From: Cymbidium sinense
Taxonomy: Eukaryota > Streptophyta > Magnoliopsida > Asparagales > Orchidaceae
Direction of reading: 5' to 3'
Assembly (NCBI GenBank): GCA_021442155.1
Contig: CM038222.1
Span: 53,873,352-53,937,351, forward strand
DNA: 64,000 nucleotides
The position numbers and the translations under genes were made by a program. A model generated the notes under the pieces. It did not search any database. It was not told where the DNA came from and saw only the letters and a list, made by a program, of their open reading frames with translations. Positions 10,931-23,503 of this stretch are shown piece by piece (within the stretch, counting starts at the first letter, position 1; every line of letters starts with the position of its first letter).

Positions 10931-12600
10931 ATCAATTTAGGTAGGTTGGGTGGGGTTCAAAAATTTGAGGAGAGATTTTTTTTTTTTGAGATATTTGTAT
11001 TTTGTGTATCTTGTTTAAAAATAATAAGGATTTGAAAGAACATTTACTTAGCAAATTTGAGTATGCTAAGAAGAAGTTGTGATTGTGTGTTTGAGAATTT
11101 TTTATGAAATACCTTTTGCTTGAGATGAGTGAAGTGTTGATTTGAAAATGGGGGCTTCCTACATAACAAATTTGATATGTTAAGTAGAAGCCACATGTGT
11201 TTGATTTAGGTTTGAAAATGAGACTTTCACTTAACAAATTTAGTATGTTAAATGAAAATCAAATATGATTGATATATATTTTATTTTTCTTTTAAAATAG
11301 GGCTCTCACTTAACAAATTTGGTATGTTAAGTGAAAACCCAAATGTGATGTGATTTGGAAAAGGAGATTCTTACTTTAAAAATTTGGTATGTTAAGTAGG
11401 AATCAAATGTGATTTTATGAAGATAAGACTGTCACTTAACTAGTTTCATATGTTAAGTGAAAGTCAAATGTGATTGATATATGTTTTGAGAATGGGACTC
11501 CCACTTAACAAATTTGGTATGTTAAGTGGGAATCAAATGTGTATTGAAAATGAGACCCTCACTTAACAAATTTAATGTGTTAAGCGAAAGTTAAATGTGA
11601 TTGATATATTGTTTTGAAAATGAGACTCCCACTTAACAAATTTAGTGTATTAAGTGAAAGCCCAAATGTGACATGGAAATGTGATTCTCACTTAACAATT
11701 TTGATATGTTAAGTGGGGATCGAATGTACATGAAGATAAGATTCTCACTTAACAATTTTGATATGTTAAATGAGAATCAAATGTACATGAAAATGAGATT
11801 TTCACTTAACAACCTTGATATGTTAAGCGGGAATCAAATATGACATGAGAATAAGATTCTCACTTAACAACCTTAGCATGTTAAGTGGGAATCAAATATA
11901 TTTGAAAATGAGATTCTCACTTAACAATTTTGATATGTTAAGTGGGAATCAAATGTACATGAAAATGAGATTCTCACTTAACAACTTTGATATGTTAAGT
12001 GGGAATCAAATGTACATGAAAATAAGATCTTACTTAATAACTTGGATATATTAAGTGGGAATCAAATGTCCATGAAAATCATATTCTCACTTAACAACCT
12101 TGATATGTTAAGTGGGAATCAAATGTACATGAAAATGATATTCTCACTTAACAACTTTGATATGTTAAGTGGGAATCAAATGTACATGAAAATGAGATTC
12201 TCACTTAACAACTTTGATATGTTAATTTGGAATCAAATGTATTTAATAATGTGATTCTCACTTAACAACTTTGACATGTTAAGTGGGAATCAAATGTATT
12301 TGATATGTCCTCTTTCTTTTGACAAACCTGGCATGTCAAATAAGATTCTAAAATAGAGGGGAAATTTATTTAACAAATCTTAAGTATGTTAAATAAATTT
12401 CAACAATATTCTTTGATGCCATGTATGTGATTTCTTGATTTTGAAAAGATAAAAACTTCCACTATAGCATATGTGAAATATGTTGAGTGAAGTTTCAATT
12501 TTATGTTATGATTTGAAAATAGAATCTTCATTCAACAAATTTTCAGTATGTAGAATGAAGATGGCTATTTTCAAAAAGGAGTGCTTTTGGAAAGTATCAT
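10931..12600 (-). repeat. Leader hairpin array 2 (about 25 tandem hairpin units)
   Basis: Homologous in position to array 1. The core (11,680-12,300) is nearly homogeneous with a period of ~57-58 bp. Each unit has GATTCTCACTTAACA, a 9-11-base loop, then TGTTAAGTGGGAATC, a 15-bp stem with one mismatch. Flanking units use other stems: ACTTAGCA/TGCTAAG (~11,050), TTTTGACA/TGTCAAAT (~12,315), TTATTTAACA/TGTTAAATAA (~12,370) and CATTCAACA (~12,530). Because 57 is a multiple of three, a repetitive open frame of ~19-residue units appears on plus (11,845-12,254). I do not treat it as a gene. Confidence 0.8.
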
Positions 12601-12717
12601 TTTCTGAAAGAAATTATTTTCTTAAATTTTATGATGAACCTTGTCTCACTAAGCTAGTGGTGAAAAGGTTTTGAATTTTTTATTATCTCTCCCTTCATTG
12701 AGAAATTTTGTTTTCAC

Positions 12718-12735
12718 CTATTGGGGACCCAATAG
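12718..12735 (-). promoter_or_regulatory. Leader hairpin near PBS, copy 2
   Basis: CTATTGGGGACCCAATAG is a perfect 8-bp stem with a 2-base loop as drawn. It is the intact counterpart of the stem at 8,980-9,000 and lies ~180 bases downstream (minus) of the primer binding site. Confidence 0.5.
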
Positions 12736-12914
12736 TGGTTTCAAGACCTACACGGAGTGAGTTCCTAAAACCTAAAGGATGTTTGCTAACTTTGCTTAAG
12801 AATAAAATAAGCTAAGTGCCAACAAAAGGAAAGATATTCTAGGACTCATATAAAATGCAAGTCCATTATCGATGCTTGGAGACAATCGTTTACTAGAGAT
12901 GGAAAGAGGAACCA

Positions 12915-12930
12915 TCCCCAGCGGTCGCCA
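12915..12930 (-). promoter_or_regulatory. Primer binding site of giant gypsy element
   Basis: The minus strand reads TGGCGACCGCTGGGGA, close to the TGGCGACTCCGCTGGGGA pattern seen beside LTRs of plant Tat/Ogre gypsy elements (recalled, not searched). It starts ~10 bases after the LTR end (…AAACACCA, 12,941). It fixes the element's orientation as minus. Confidence 0.7.
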
Positions 12931-12940
12931 AAAAAATTTA

Positions 12941-15900
12941 TGGTGTTTATTTTTTTTGTTTTATTTGTGTGTGTATATGTGGACACCATGCAGATCTGAG
13001 GATGTACTTATTGCAGTGATCAAGCACGACATCAATGAATAGTGTATTATCTTAAAAGATAGAAGTAATTACCCTATAATGGACCTAATCATCTAATAAG
13101 GACTCCTAAGGCATGATGGATCTTCGAATATACCAGAGATTTTTTCTTACTTTATATAAAAAAGAAAAGTAGGGTTTATTTAAACTAGGTTCATTAAGTT
13201 CCCTACATAAGTAAGCCTCCATAGTTAATTACATCTTAAGAAAAGTGAATCCCTTAAGAATACTCTCGATCAAAGTTCTCTCCAAAGAATTCAAAGATGG
13301 GACTATCAATAAATTGGTTATATTTTAGAAGATCAAGTGGGATGGATCAAAAGGGGAGAGTTATTATCGAAACCAAAGGAGATGACTAAGGAGTGCTCAT
13401 GATATTAGGAAATCTAGTGAACACTCCAATCTATCCTATGGTTGGGCTTTATGTATTTGAAATTAAGGAGATTTATTTATTTGAGTTGAAATTTTTTTAG
13501 AAATCTAGGACTTATAATCCCATAATACAATCTTGTGGAAATGCTTAAGAGGTGAGGATTTACGCTTGTAGCCTACAAAGGGAAACATCCGCCTCAGATC
13601 CTAAATCTAGGAAGCTTTGGCGAGGGCCAAAGTATGACCTAAATCTAAAATGAAAGTGGGTATATGGTTTACCTCCATAAGAGAGAGTAAAACACCTGAC
13701 TGTTGGACTTATAATCGCCTGGAGTGGCAGCAAGCTAACTCCTCCTACATTTTAAAACTATGTAGGCAAGTCAAATGCTTTGCAAGATGGCTAAGCTGTT
13801 ATTTATTTAGAAAAGAAACTAAGTCCTTAAACCCACTTCTTAAGAGACTAGAGCATGAGGGGTATGAATAATGACTTAATCTAATGCAAATTTTTATCAA
13901 ATTTTATTTAATTTGGGACTCTTTATTTTGACGCAGGCTATATGATTTTATATACCTAAATGCATGAGAAGTTGATTATGGGCAAAATCAAAATAGAAAG
14001 AGGTGTTCTTCCATCATAGGCTCTAAAAGATTAAGCCCATTCTATCTGGCAAAGATGAAGCCCTCTCTTAGTAAAAGTGAAACAGATGGTTATGCATGAT
14101 GTTTCAACATACAACATCTAGCTAAGGGGTTGCTAAATATTTTATTATCTTGAATTAATGCCTAGGCTTTTATGTGATATTATGACTTATTTTAAAAGTT
14201 TAGTTATGAGTTATTAATGGAATAGAAAATTTATTTTTATCCTAGAAGCTTAATCTCATCCAGGTCATACAATAATCACCAATCATAAATAAACTATTAA
14301 GAGACGTGCTTTTTCTAATACACAAGTTAAACAAAACATCAAATAATTTTATAAAACTATCATAAAAGAATAAAAGGTAGGTCGGAGTACAAAAAGAAAT
14401 GTGGGTAATCTCACTTATACACCTTAGTACAATGAAAGAATAATTATAATTACAAATGATGAATGTTATGAGGGATTCTTCATTATTCATTCTTTCTTCT
14501 TTTCATTTAATTTGCTCCATTTCTTTCCTTTTATCTTGATCTGGATGTGCTTGCTCCAAAGGTATCACATAGTACATAAGAGTTCATCTTATAACCAATG
14601 CTCATCTTAATCCCCCATAACACTTATCTAACTTTAATGCAAAAAATACATTAAAAAGAAGGAAAGTAAATCTAGCTACACCTGCAAAATAAATGTTAGC
14701 TAAACACAATATACACCCCAAGAAGTTATATGAAGAGTTTGGACTTAGCACCCCACACATGGGTAACTAAGCTCACCTATCCTAACTTGGGTTATGCTTA
14801 GGGGTATAAGTAACTTACACAGCAAAAGCATTAATATTTTTATTTTATTACAGCTACCCCTTAAGCACAACCCCTTGTAGAAAAACATGATTAGGCTAAT
14901 ATCGGCCTAACATCCAGAATACTCATATAAACCCTAACATCCAGTCTATAATAATACATCACAAAATAAGCATACATCAAATCATACATCGCACTAATAT
15001 AAAGCTAGAAGTGGTGAGTTAATCTAAAGTGTGTGTATCAAAGGCTTGTGTGGTATGTCCTAACTAGGCTTTAGAGTTGTAATTTTGCTAAGTGTGTAAA
15101 ATTTAATTTATAAAGGGTTAATTCTCTTTAAGCGATTTAATTGATTTGAAGATTTTTACTTGGTATTTTCCTTTGTTTCATATGTTCTACACAAAACAAC
15201 TAAGTGTTATAAAGAGAAGAAAGTGGGGGAACCTCTCTTTAATCCCTACCTTAAGTCCCTTTTAAAAAAAATTAATTAAATAATTTCCTTTAGTGAATGG
15301 CTTATTACATGTTTTGATTAACCCTAAGTTTCGATTCACCCTAAATGACCTTATTCAACAAGAAATGTATCTTAAGATTAATTAGAATGAATTACTATCA
15401 TATAATACATGTTCATTCATTTCTTTCCATCATGTACATCATGCATGTGATTAAATCCTAAACATAGCTATACATGCAATGTATATTTTGGCACACTTAA
15501 ATGATGAATTCAAAGAAATGTACTTGGAATTTAGATATTTTAATTGATTGAAATATGAATGCATGCCTTTTAATATAAAAAGAAGGATTTTTCATCCATT
15601 AGTTGGATACACATTCACATGTATAAAAGTTTTAAGTGAGTACATCACCATTATTTTCTGCACCAGGAACGTAAGGTACAAGACCTACTTAGGGATACTT
15701 AAAGCCTCATGTGGTGTCCAGTTAATATACCACTTTTCTTAGATACATGTAGATGTATAAGCAACTATAAGGATAGAAAAATGCATGCAAAATTTGTGTT
15801 TGATTTATTTGATTTATGATTCTTATTTATTGGCCACATCATACATACATATGTATAAGAGTTTTAAGCGAGTACAGCGCCATTATTTTTTACACCATAG

Positions 15901-18900
15901 GCTTAAGGTACAAGACCTACTTAGGGCTACTTAAAGCCTCACAGTCTAGACTAATATACCACTTTTCTCAGATATATATATGAATGTACAAAAAGAACCA
16001 CATGAATAAGAAGTCATGCAAGAAGTCATTTTTAATTTGATTGTATGATTTACATATGTGATACAAAATTCTTCCTAAGTCTTAACATGGAGATGTATAG
16101 GAGTAGATTTAGGCAAATGTTTTGTTCTTTTAAAATGAACTATATACTTGTAAATCCTATGTGAATCCATGTAAAATAAGGAAAGAGAACTTCATATTGC
16201 ATATCTTGTATTATCATCACATGCAAACTTATAGATACTTATAATTAACATCACTTCAGATTATTGTAATTGATTTATGGGCTTTTGAAAATAGCTTTTG
16301 ATTTAATAGTGATAATAGTCATACTTATTTTAATTTAAGTCAACACATGCACTTTGACATAAAAGAAGATCATTTCATTTAGTTTTAAAATAAATGAATG
16401 CATGATTTCACATGGAAAGCAAAATTTAGTATGATTGGAAAGAAATAATGGAGTATAAGCACATGATCTCATTCAACCCAATTAATTCCTAAGGATAATC
16501 ACATTAAATAAGGCTATTTAAAATGAACTAAACTTCTTTAAAGACATTTTTAACTTCGAGTTTGATTTGATTTAGGAAATATGAAAGAGGTTTGCTAATC
16601 CTAATCCAATTCCCCATGTTTGAATTAATTTGGTTTAATGAAGAATATTTAGGTTGATTTTATGTTTTAATTAGGTTAAGGTATGAATTAAGTGAGTTAA
16701 TTAACCTTACCTATATCACCTTAAGTTAATTAACTAATTAATAATAAAAACGATATGATACATGAAAAGAAAATTTGTAATGCTCTAAGTAATGGAATGC
16801 AATTGGCTTATGATTAATAGTTAATTAGGCTTAAGGGATCTCACTTAACTACTTTTATGGTTTTCTCACACATGTGAGCTAACCATAATTACATTATCTC
16901 TCACCTTAGGTTATGAAACACCCAAGGAGCTACCTAAGATTAATTAAAGGTTCCTTAGATGTGAGGTGGATTTTAGATTGAGTTAACTCAAGCTTATTAA
17001 TTAGTTGATTAAATTCTTTGATTATATTTTGAACAGGATGATGAAATTAATTTAGGGAGAGGGATTAAGGACAAGGCTTCAATCCTTAATCCCTAAGTCA
17101 TTTCAAACATTCAATTAGGCTCTAATTTTTATCTTGAAAATTAATTAATTAATTAAGTAATTAATTACCTCATTAATCATCAATTAAGTTAATTCCAAAA
17201 AGTGAAGGACAACTAGGAAATGAATTAGGAAAAATATCCCAACCACACTCCCTAAGTTCCATTATTGTTCCACAAAGGTAATTATGCTTAAATAATTAAT
17301 TAGATCAATATTCATTCACTAATTATCAATAATTAAATTAAGAGAGTGATTAAGGCTTAATCAATTGATTCCCTAATTAAGCAACCAACAAAATCTTAGA
17401 AAAATAAGGGAGGCAGTGGTCATCACCCTAGATATCCATAGAAAATTTGAGATTAATTGGATGCTTAATTAAGGGGTAATTAAGCTAATTATATTTTTGA
17501 TTAAACTTTAATTAAGTTAAAATCATTATTCAAAATTAGTTAATAATAATTTTCCTAGATTCTACTCTAAAATACCTTTAAAATGAGCCAAAGTTTGCAT
17601 TTTTTTGGAATTTTTTATAATTAGTTATGAATTTAGGAAGTTTCAGCCTTAAAAATTAATTAAAACAGCCTAATTAGAGCCTTAATCCCGTCAGGCCATG
17701 TGGCGGCTGATGCGGCGCGCTTTCTACGTGTGTGACGGGATTGGCTATTTAAGTTGTTACATCCATGCACTGACTCAGTCAATGGCGGAAGAACCTTCCT
17801 ATGGACCGTCCGATCTAAGATCAGACGGCCATGATTCGATTCGCGGGTTAAGGGAAAAAATAACAGGGATCTACCGTGATCTAATCATAACCGTCCATTC
17901 CAATCACACAAAATGGAAGGTGTATGATCTTCCTCCTTCACGAGCAGTGAAAGATGAGCACTCTCTTTCCCGATCCATGCTCACTCAGAGCTCAGGTGAG
18001 ATCAACCGATCCCAAGGAGGGGATGCACATCCAACAGTCAAATTCACATGGGATTTGAATTTACTTCACAAAGGACCAACCCATTTTTTGCATATAAGGC
18101 TCAGTTTGCAAAATTACCTCATCGAAGCTAATGTCTGGCGGTGGGTCGTCAGAGGTAGCTTCGCCCTGTTGAGAAGCATTGGTTTCAATTTGAGGTAGAG
18201 TGCTCTGTGGACCAAGCTCCCCTCTTTTGGCATTCCTTCTTGATTGAACTCACTCCTCTCATGGCTTGGAAGCTTGGGAATTGAATCATTTGTGCTCGAC
18301 TAGGTATGATGATGGTGTGGCTAAGAAGAATTGAGATTTGATTGGATGAAGAGGGAGTATTGATCAAAAGGGTGGTGTCCTATTCAGCTTTGCTCAAGGA
18401 AGAGTAATGTCGATTGAGGAGGACTTGGGATCACTTGGGAAGCTCTGTGGGATTCCAAAAATTCCTTAGGAAGTCTCACCAAGCAATTGGTTGTGATTTT
18501 TGCTCGAATTGAAGGGGTATACCCCTCAATTTCTCATGATGATGGGCGATAGTGCGCGCATGATTTGCTCTAGCTGGCCACCATCCAGTCATCATACTTG
18601 TCTCCATCATGCTTAGGTTGCATGTCAGGGATGGGAGGAGTGATGGGAGGCTGCCATGGATCCATTGTGCAAGGGTTGCAAGGGCTTGGATCTAATGGGT
18701 GCTCGGTTTGGGTTGGAGGTAAGTCAACTCACCTCCCAAAGGTCCTTGGCTGACCTAGGGTCAGTTAGGTGGGCTAGGTGGGTTAGGAGAAAGTTCTATT
18801 GAGTGTTAAAGGGGCTGCCATGGGGATGGGAGAGTTGACTTAGCTTGGATCCATTGGTTTTGATGCTTAAATCCCATGGTTTGATGGCTAATCCCCTTGG

Positions 18901-20874
18901 GTAGGGCTCACTTAGCTTTTGAGGAGGTCTTGGGCTGACCTAGGGTGAGTTTAAGTTAAGTTAGACCAGCCCACAAGGTTCCATAAATTGGATTTGAGTG
19001 GCTTAGATTGGTCAAATGGGTTCAATTTGAGCTAGGTTGGGTTGGGTTGACCAATTGGTCAAATTGGGTCAAACTAAGGCTTGGGTTAGGTTCATATGAT
19101 GATTTGGGATGTTTTGGTCCAATTGGTTTGGATTGGTTTGGCCTAGGTTTGAATTTGACTCATTTAGATTCAAAAGGGTCAAATTGGGTTGGGTTAAGGG
19201 TTGAGTCAAGTTCAATTGGTCAATTAAAAATGATTGTAGGCTTTGATTTAGTTTAATTTGGATTTAATTTTAATTTTGGCAATTTGACCTTTTAGGTCAA
19301 CTTGGGCTAGCTTAGGTCAAGTTGACCAAGTTCAATAAGTGATTTGGAATGAACTTAAGCCATTTGTTGCAATCAATTTAGATCAAGTCATGATTTGACC
19401 TATTTTAGCCTTTTAGGCTAATTTGGGTCAACTTAGGTCAAATGGTCAATTGGGCTTGATTTGGTTCAATTGATATTTTGGTCATGTTCAATCATTGAAT
19501 ATGAATTTGTTTGAGTCAATGGTTTTAATCAATTTGGCATATGGTGGATTTTGGCTAGTTTGGCTTTCATTTGGGTTAAATATTGACTTTGTCAAAGGCT
19601 AGTTTTGACTTGGCTTGACCCAATTCAATACAATTGATCACCCTATGATGATTGTTGATCATGATGAGGTTTAGATGAAATTTGGGTTGGATTACTACTT
19701 GTCTCAAAAAGGTCATTTAGGTCACTTTGGGTTAAGTGAGCATAAATGGGTCAATTGGCTTGATCAAGTCTTGATTCAAGTTTAGTTGAACTCACATGAG
19801 CCAAAGATTAAAATATAAATCTAATTGCAATTGGTTTGGAGCCAAATGGGTTTTAGTTCATATGATAATTTCAAGTCAAAATGATTAACTTGGGTTCAAT
19901 TTGGGTTGACTTTGATTTGATTTGATAATTGTGGTTTATGTTTATATTTGGGTCAATGATTGTAGAAATGATTAAATCAAGAAGAAATCCATGAATTTTG
20001 AGTTGATTTGGGTATCATTTAGTCAAGTTCAAGAATTTGGCTAAAATGGCTAAAATTGGGAATTTGTTGGATTTAGTTTGGACCATTTGAATTTATATTT
20101 CATTTATATTTGTGAAAATAAATGAAGATATAAATGGGTTATGAGAAAATCACTTGAGTTTTGAGTGATTTGGAAATTTGACCAAATTAAGGGATGTAGG
20201 TCAAAAGACTTGGATTTTAAACTGGTTTGATTTATTTTGATTTGATTTGAAGGGTTTGAACCTGGATTTCATTTATATTTTTGAATATAAATGGAATGAT
20301 TGATTTATAAAAAATTCAACTAAGTTTGAGTTGATTTGAAGGAGTTTTGACTAAGCATATGAAGGTGGTTCATATGACATAAGAAGAGATTTTGAAATTT
20401 GGACTTAATCATGGGTTTCAATCATTTAGAGTTTGAAATTGATTTGGGAATTTGATTTGAGATTGAATTTGATATTTGAGAAAATTAATTGGATTGGGGT
20501 TGGTTTAAATTTGGTTTAAGGCTAAGTCCATAAAATAAAAATTAAAGAGCTTAGGAAGAGATTTGGAGTTTGAATTTAATGATGGAATTCAATCATTGGA
20601 TAATTGGATTTAATTTTAGAATTTGAATTAGAATTTGAGGCTTGGTTTGAAAGAAGGAAGCATGGATTGGGTTTATGCTATAGGGTAGGCAAGTCCTCCT
20701 AAATCTCTAAGGCACAACCCATTCCAATGGCTAACTCTTCTAAGTCTCTAGGGTTAGGTTAAGTGTTCACCTAATCACTAGAAGTGTCTTAAAGCTAAGG
20801 AACTCTTAGTGTCTATAAGAGTCTTAAATCTATGATGAGAAAGTTGAGAGCTCAGTCCAAAAGTGAGGTCAACA
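12941..20874 (-). mobile_element. Giant (~7.9 kb) LTR of gypsy-type element
   Basis: On minus it starts TGTTGACCTCA at 20,874 and ends …AACACCA at 12,941 next to the PBS. The first ~6.2 kb is colinear with 57,940-64,000 on plus, which supports a single LTR unit. Sub-regions in sense order: a TTGACC-rich, low-complexity stretch (20,800-18,700, with palindromic CATTTATATT…AATATAAATG motifs), a GC-richer block (18,250-17,690), an AT-rich stretch of short TTAATTAA motifs (17,690-16,500), and a conserved 3' part (15,500-12,941) shared with the fragment at 20,875-23,503. A 166-codon open stretch on plus at 17,698-18,198 has no recognisable domain and lies antisense to the LTR. No gene is supported. 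The sense promoter could not be located. Confidence 0.7.
17690..18250. other. GC-rich block within giant LTR
   Basis: Clearly richer in G+C than its surroundings. It holds an imperfect 28-base palindrome at 17,803-17,830 (arms GGACCGTCCGATC and GATCAGACGGCC). A plus-strand TATA-like CATATAAGG lies at ~18,089. The matching part of the plus-strand LTR (~60,900-61,370) keeps only patches (AACTTAA, CGCGCC/CGCCTCCATGTG-like). This may be a promoter or enhancer block, but its direction is unclear. Confidence 0.35.
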
Positions 20875-23503
20875 TCTGGCTAACAATGATACATACCTGT
20901 TTAACTTCATTCCTATGTATTTTTGCATAAGAATGTAGATAGAGCTTCAAATTAATATGATAAAAATAATTCAATCAAAAAGAAAATACAAACTTTAAAT
21001 GTACATGTTCATATTCATCATTTAAGTGTGCCAACACATATTGAATGTATAGATATGTTTAGGACTTAGTCATATGCATGCTACATATGATGGAAGGAAA
21101 TGAATAAACATGTGTTATGTGATAGTAATTAATTCAAATTAATCTTAAGATCCATTTCTTATTGAATGAGATTATTGTAAGGGAACCTAAACCTTAGATT
21201 AATTAAAAATATGTAATAAGTTATTCACTAAAGAGAATTCATTTAATTAATATTCTTTATAAGTGACTTAAGGTAGGAATAAAAGAGAGTAATCCTCTCT
21301 TTTCTTCTCTTTATAACACTTAGTTGTTAAGAGTAAGTCAAGTGAAACAAAAAAAATATTAAGTAAAAATTCTCAAATTAACTAAATCATTTAAAGTGAA
21401 ATCAACTTCTTATGATTAAACACCTTTGCATGCTTAGAAAATTCTAACAAAGCTTAGTTAAGGCGTACCACATAAGCCTTAATACACACACATTAGATTA
21501 AGTCACAACTTCTAGCATTATGTTAGGGCGTTCCATTTTGTGATGCATATTTTTATTTTGTGATATATTATTTTAGACTGTATATTAGGATGTATGCTTC
21601 GTAGACTGGATGTTAGGTCATGATTAGTCTAATCATATTTTTTGTAGGGAATTATGCTTAAGGGGTGCTTAAAAATATATAAATACTCTCTTTTGCAGGT
21701 TTCTTAACCCCTAAGCATAATCCAAATTAAAATGGGGTACCCATATGTAGGGTGCTAAGTCTAAATTATCCATATAACTTCTTAGGTTGTATGGTATGTT
21801 TATCTAACACTTATTTTATAGGTGTAGTTATATTTACTTTTTTTTATTTTTAATGTAATTTTGTATTAGGAATTAGGACTATTGCTATGGAGGATTAGCA
21901 TGAGCAATGGCTAAAAGGCTTTATCTTGGGAGGCCCTGTGATGCTTTTGAAGTGAGCACATCCAATGAAGAAATGAAAAGATATGAGGAATGAAGATTTG
22001 AAGACCCCCCATAGCACTCATTTATAAATTATAATTATTATTTTATATACCGGGTTGTATAAGGGTAGAGCTCGACTACCTATTTCTCTTTCCGGGTTGT
22101 ACGGCGGCACCCAACCGCACTGACCTTTTATTCTTTTACGTTAGATTTATAAAGTGCTTGATGTTATGTTTAAATAGCATGATAAAAATAGCATGCCTCT
22201 TCTTAGTTTCTTACTTATATGGTGATTTAATATGTGGCCTGGATCTGATTAGGCTCTTAGGGAAAAATAAAATTTTTACCCTAACTACAGCTCATAAATA
22301 AATTTTCTAAAATAATTCATAACCTCATATAAAGCCTAGGCATTAATTCAATATAATTAAAAGATTTAACAACCTCTTAGCTGAATGTTGCATGTTTAAT
22401 ATCATGCATTCATATTATTTCACTCTTGCTAAGAGAGAATTTCCTCCCATGCATGATATGGGAAGACTTGACCTTTAAGGGTCTCCTCTATGGTGGAAAA
22501 CACATATTTCTGTCTAATTTAGTCAATGACCTCATTTCAACATGCATTTAGACATATGAAAATCCTATGGCCTTTGCCAAAATGAATAGTTAAAATCAAA
22601 TAAAAATTGATAAGATTTGCATTAGACTAAGTCATTACTCATACCACTCATTCTCTAGTCTATTAGGGAGTGAGTTTAAGGCCTTTAATTTCTTTCTAAA
22701 TAATAATAACCTAATCATATTATAAAATCATATGACTTGACCACATGGTTTTAAAATATAGGAGGAGTTAGCTGGCTGCCACTCTAGGCAATTATAAGTT
22801 CAGTAGTCGGGTGGTTTACTCTATCTTATGGAGGTAAACCATATACCCATTTTTCACTTAGATTTAGGTCATGCTTTGGCTTATGTCAAAGCTCCCTAGA
22901 TTTATGATCCGAGGTGGCTGTTTCCTTCGAGTTACAAGAATAAATTCTCACGTCTTAGGTATTTCTATAATCTTGTATTTTTGGATTATAAGCCCAGCAA
23001 TCTAATAAAAATTAATTCAAACAAATAACTCTCTTCATTTTCAAATATATAAAGCCCAATCATAGGATATATTAGAGTGTTCACTAGGTTTTCTAGTATC
23101 ATGAGCACTCCTTACTCATCTCCTTTGGCTTCGGTAATAAGTCTTTTTCCTTTTGATTTATCCCAATTGATATTTTAAAGATAACTAATTCATTGATAGT
23201 CTAACCCTTGAAATCATTGGAGATAATAATTGCCTACTTTAATCGAGAGTATTCCTAAGGAATTCACTTTTCTTAGAATATAATTAACTATGGGGGCTTG
23301 CTCTCATAGGAAACTTTAGAACCTGGTTTAAATAAATCTTGCTTTACTCATGCATGTAAAGTAGGGGAAAAATCTATGGTAGTGTAGTGATTTCTATCTT
23401 TTAAGATAGTGCACCATTCCTCAATGTCATACCCGATCAGTTCGATGAGTACCCCCTCAGATCTGTGTGGTGTCCCCCATACACATCTCAAAAATAAACA
23501 CCA
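20875..23503 (+). mobile_element. 3' part of a second giant LTR, inverted to the first
   Basis: From ~20,990 the plus sequence matches the reverse complement of 15,520-12,941 throughout (for example CATTTAAGTGTGCCAA, CTAAGCATAATCC and the bulged hairpin at 23,075-23,110). It ends …ATAAACACCA at 23,503, like the other LTR ends. No PBS follows; LINE sequence does. It is therefore the 3' end of a plus-oriented copy that was interrupted at 20,874/20,875 by the minus-oriented element. Its 5' part would lie beyond the window's left edge. Confidence 0.7.

Noticed and set aside
17698..18198. 166-codon open frame on plus in the giant LTR
   Set aside because: It runs antisense to the LTR, shows no recognisable domain, and the homologous part of the LTR at 57,940-64,000 does not keep it. 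GC-rich sequence lowers stop frequency by chance.
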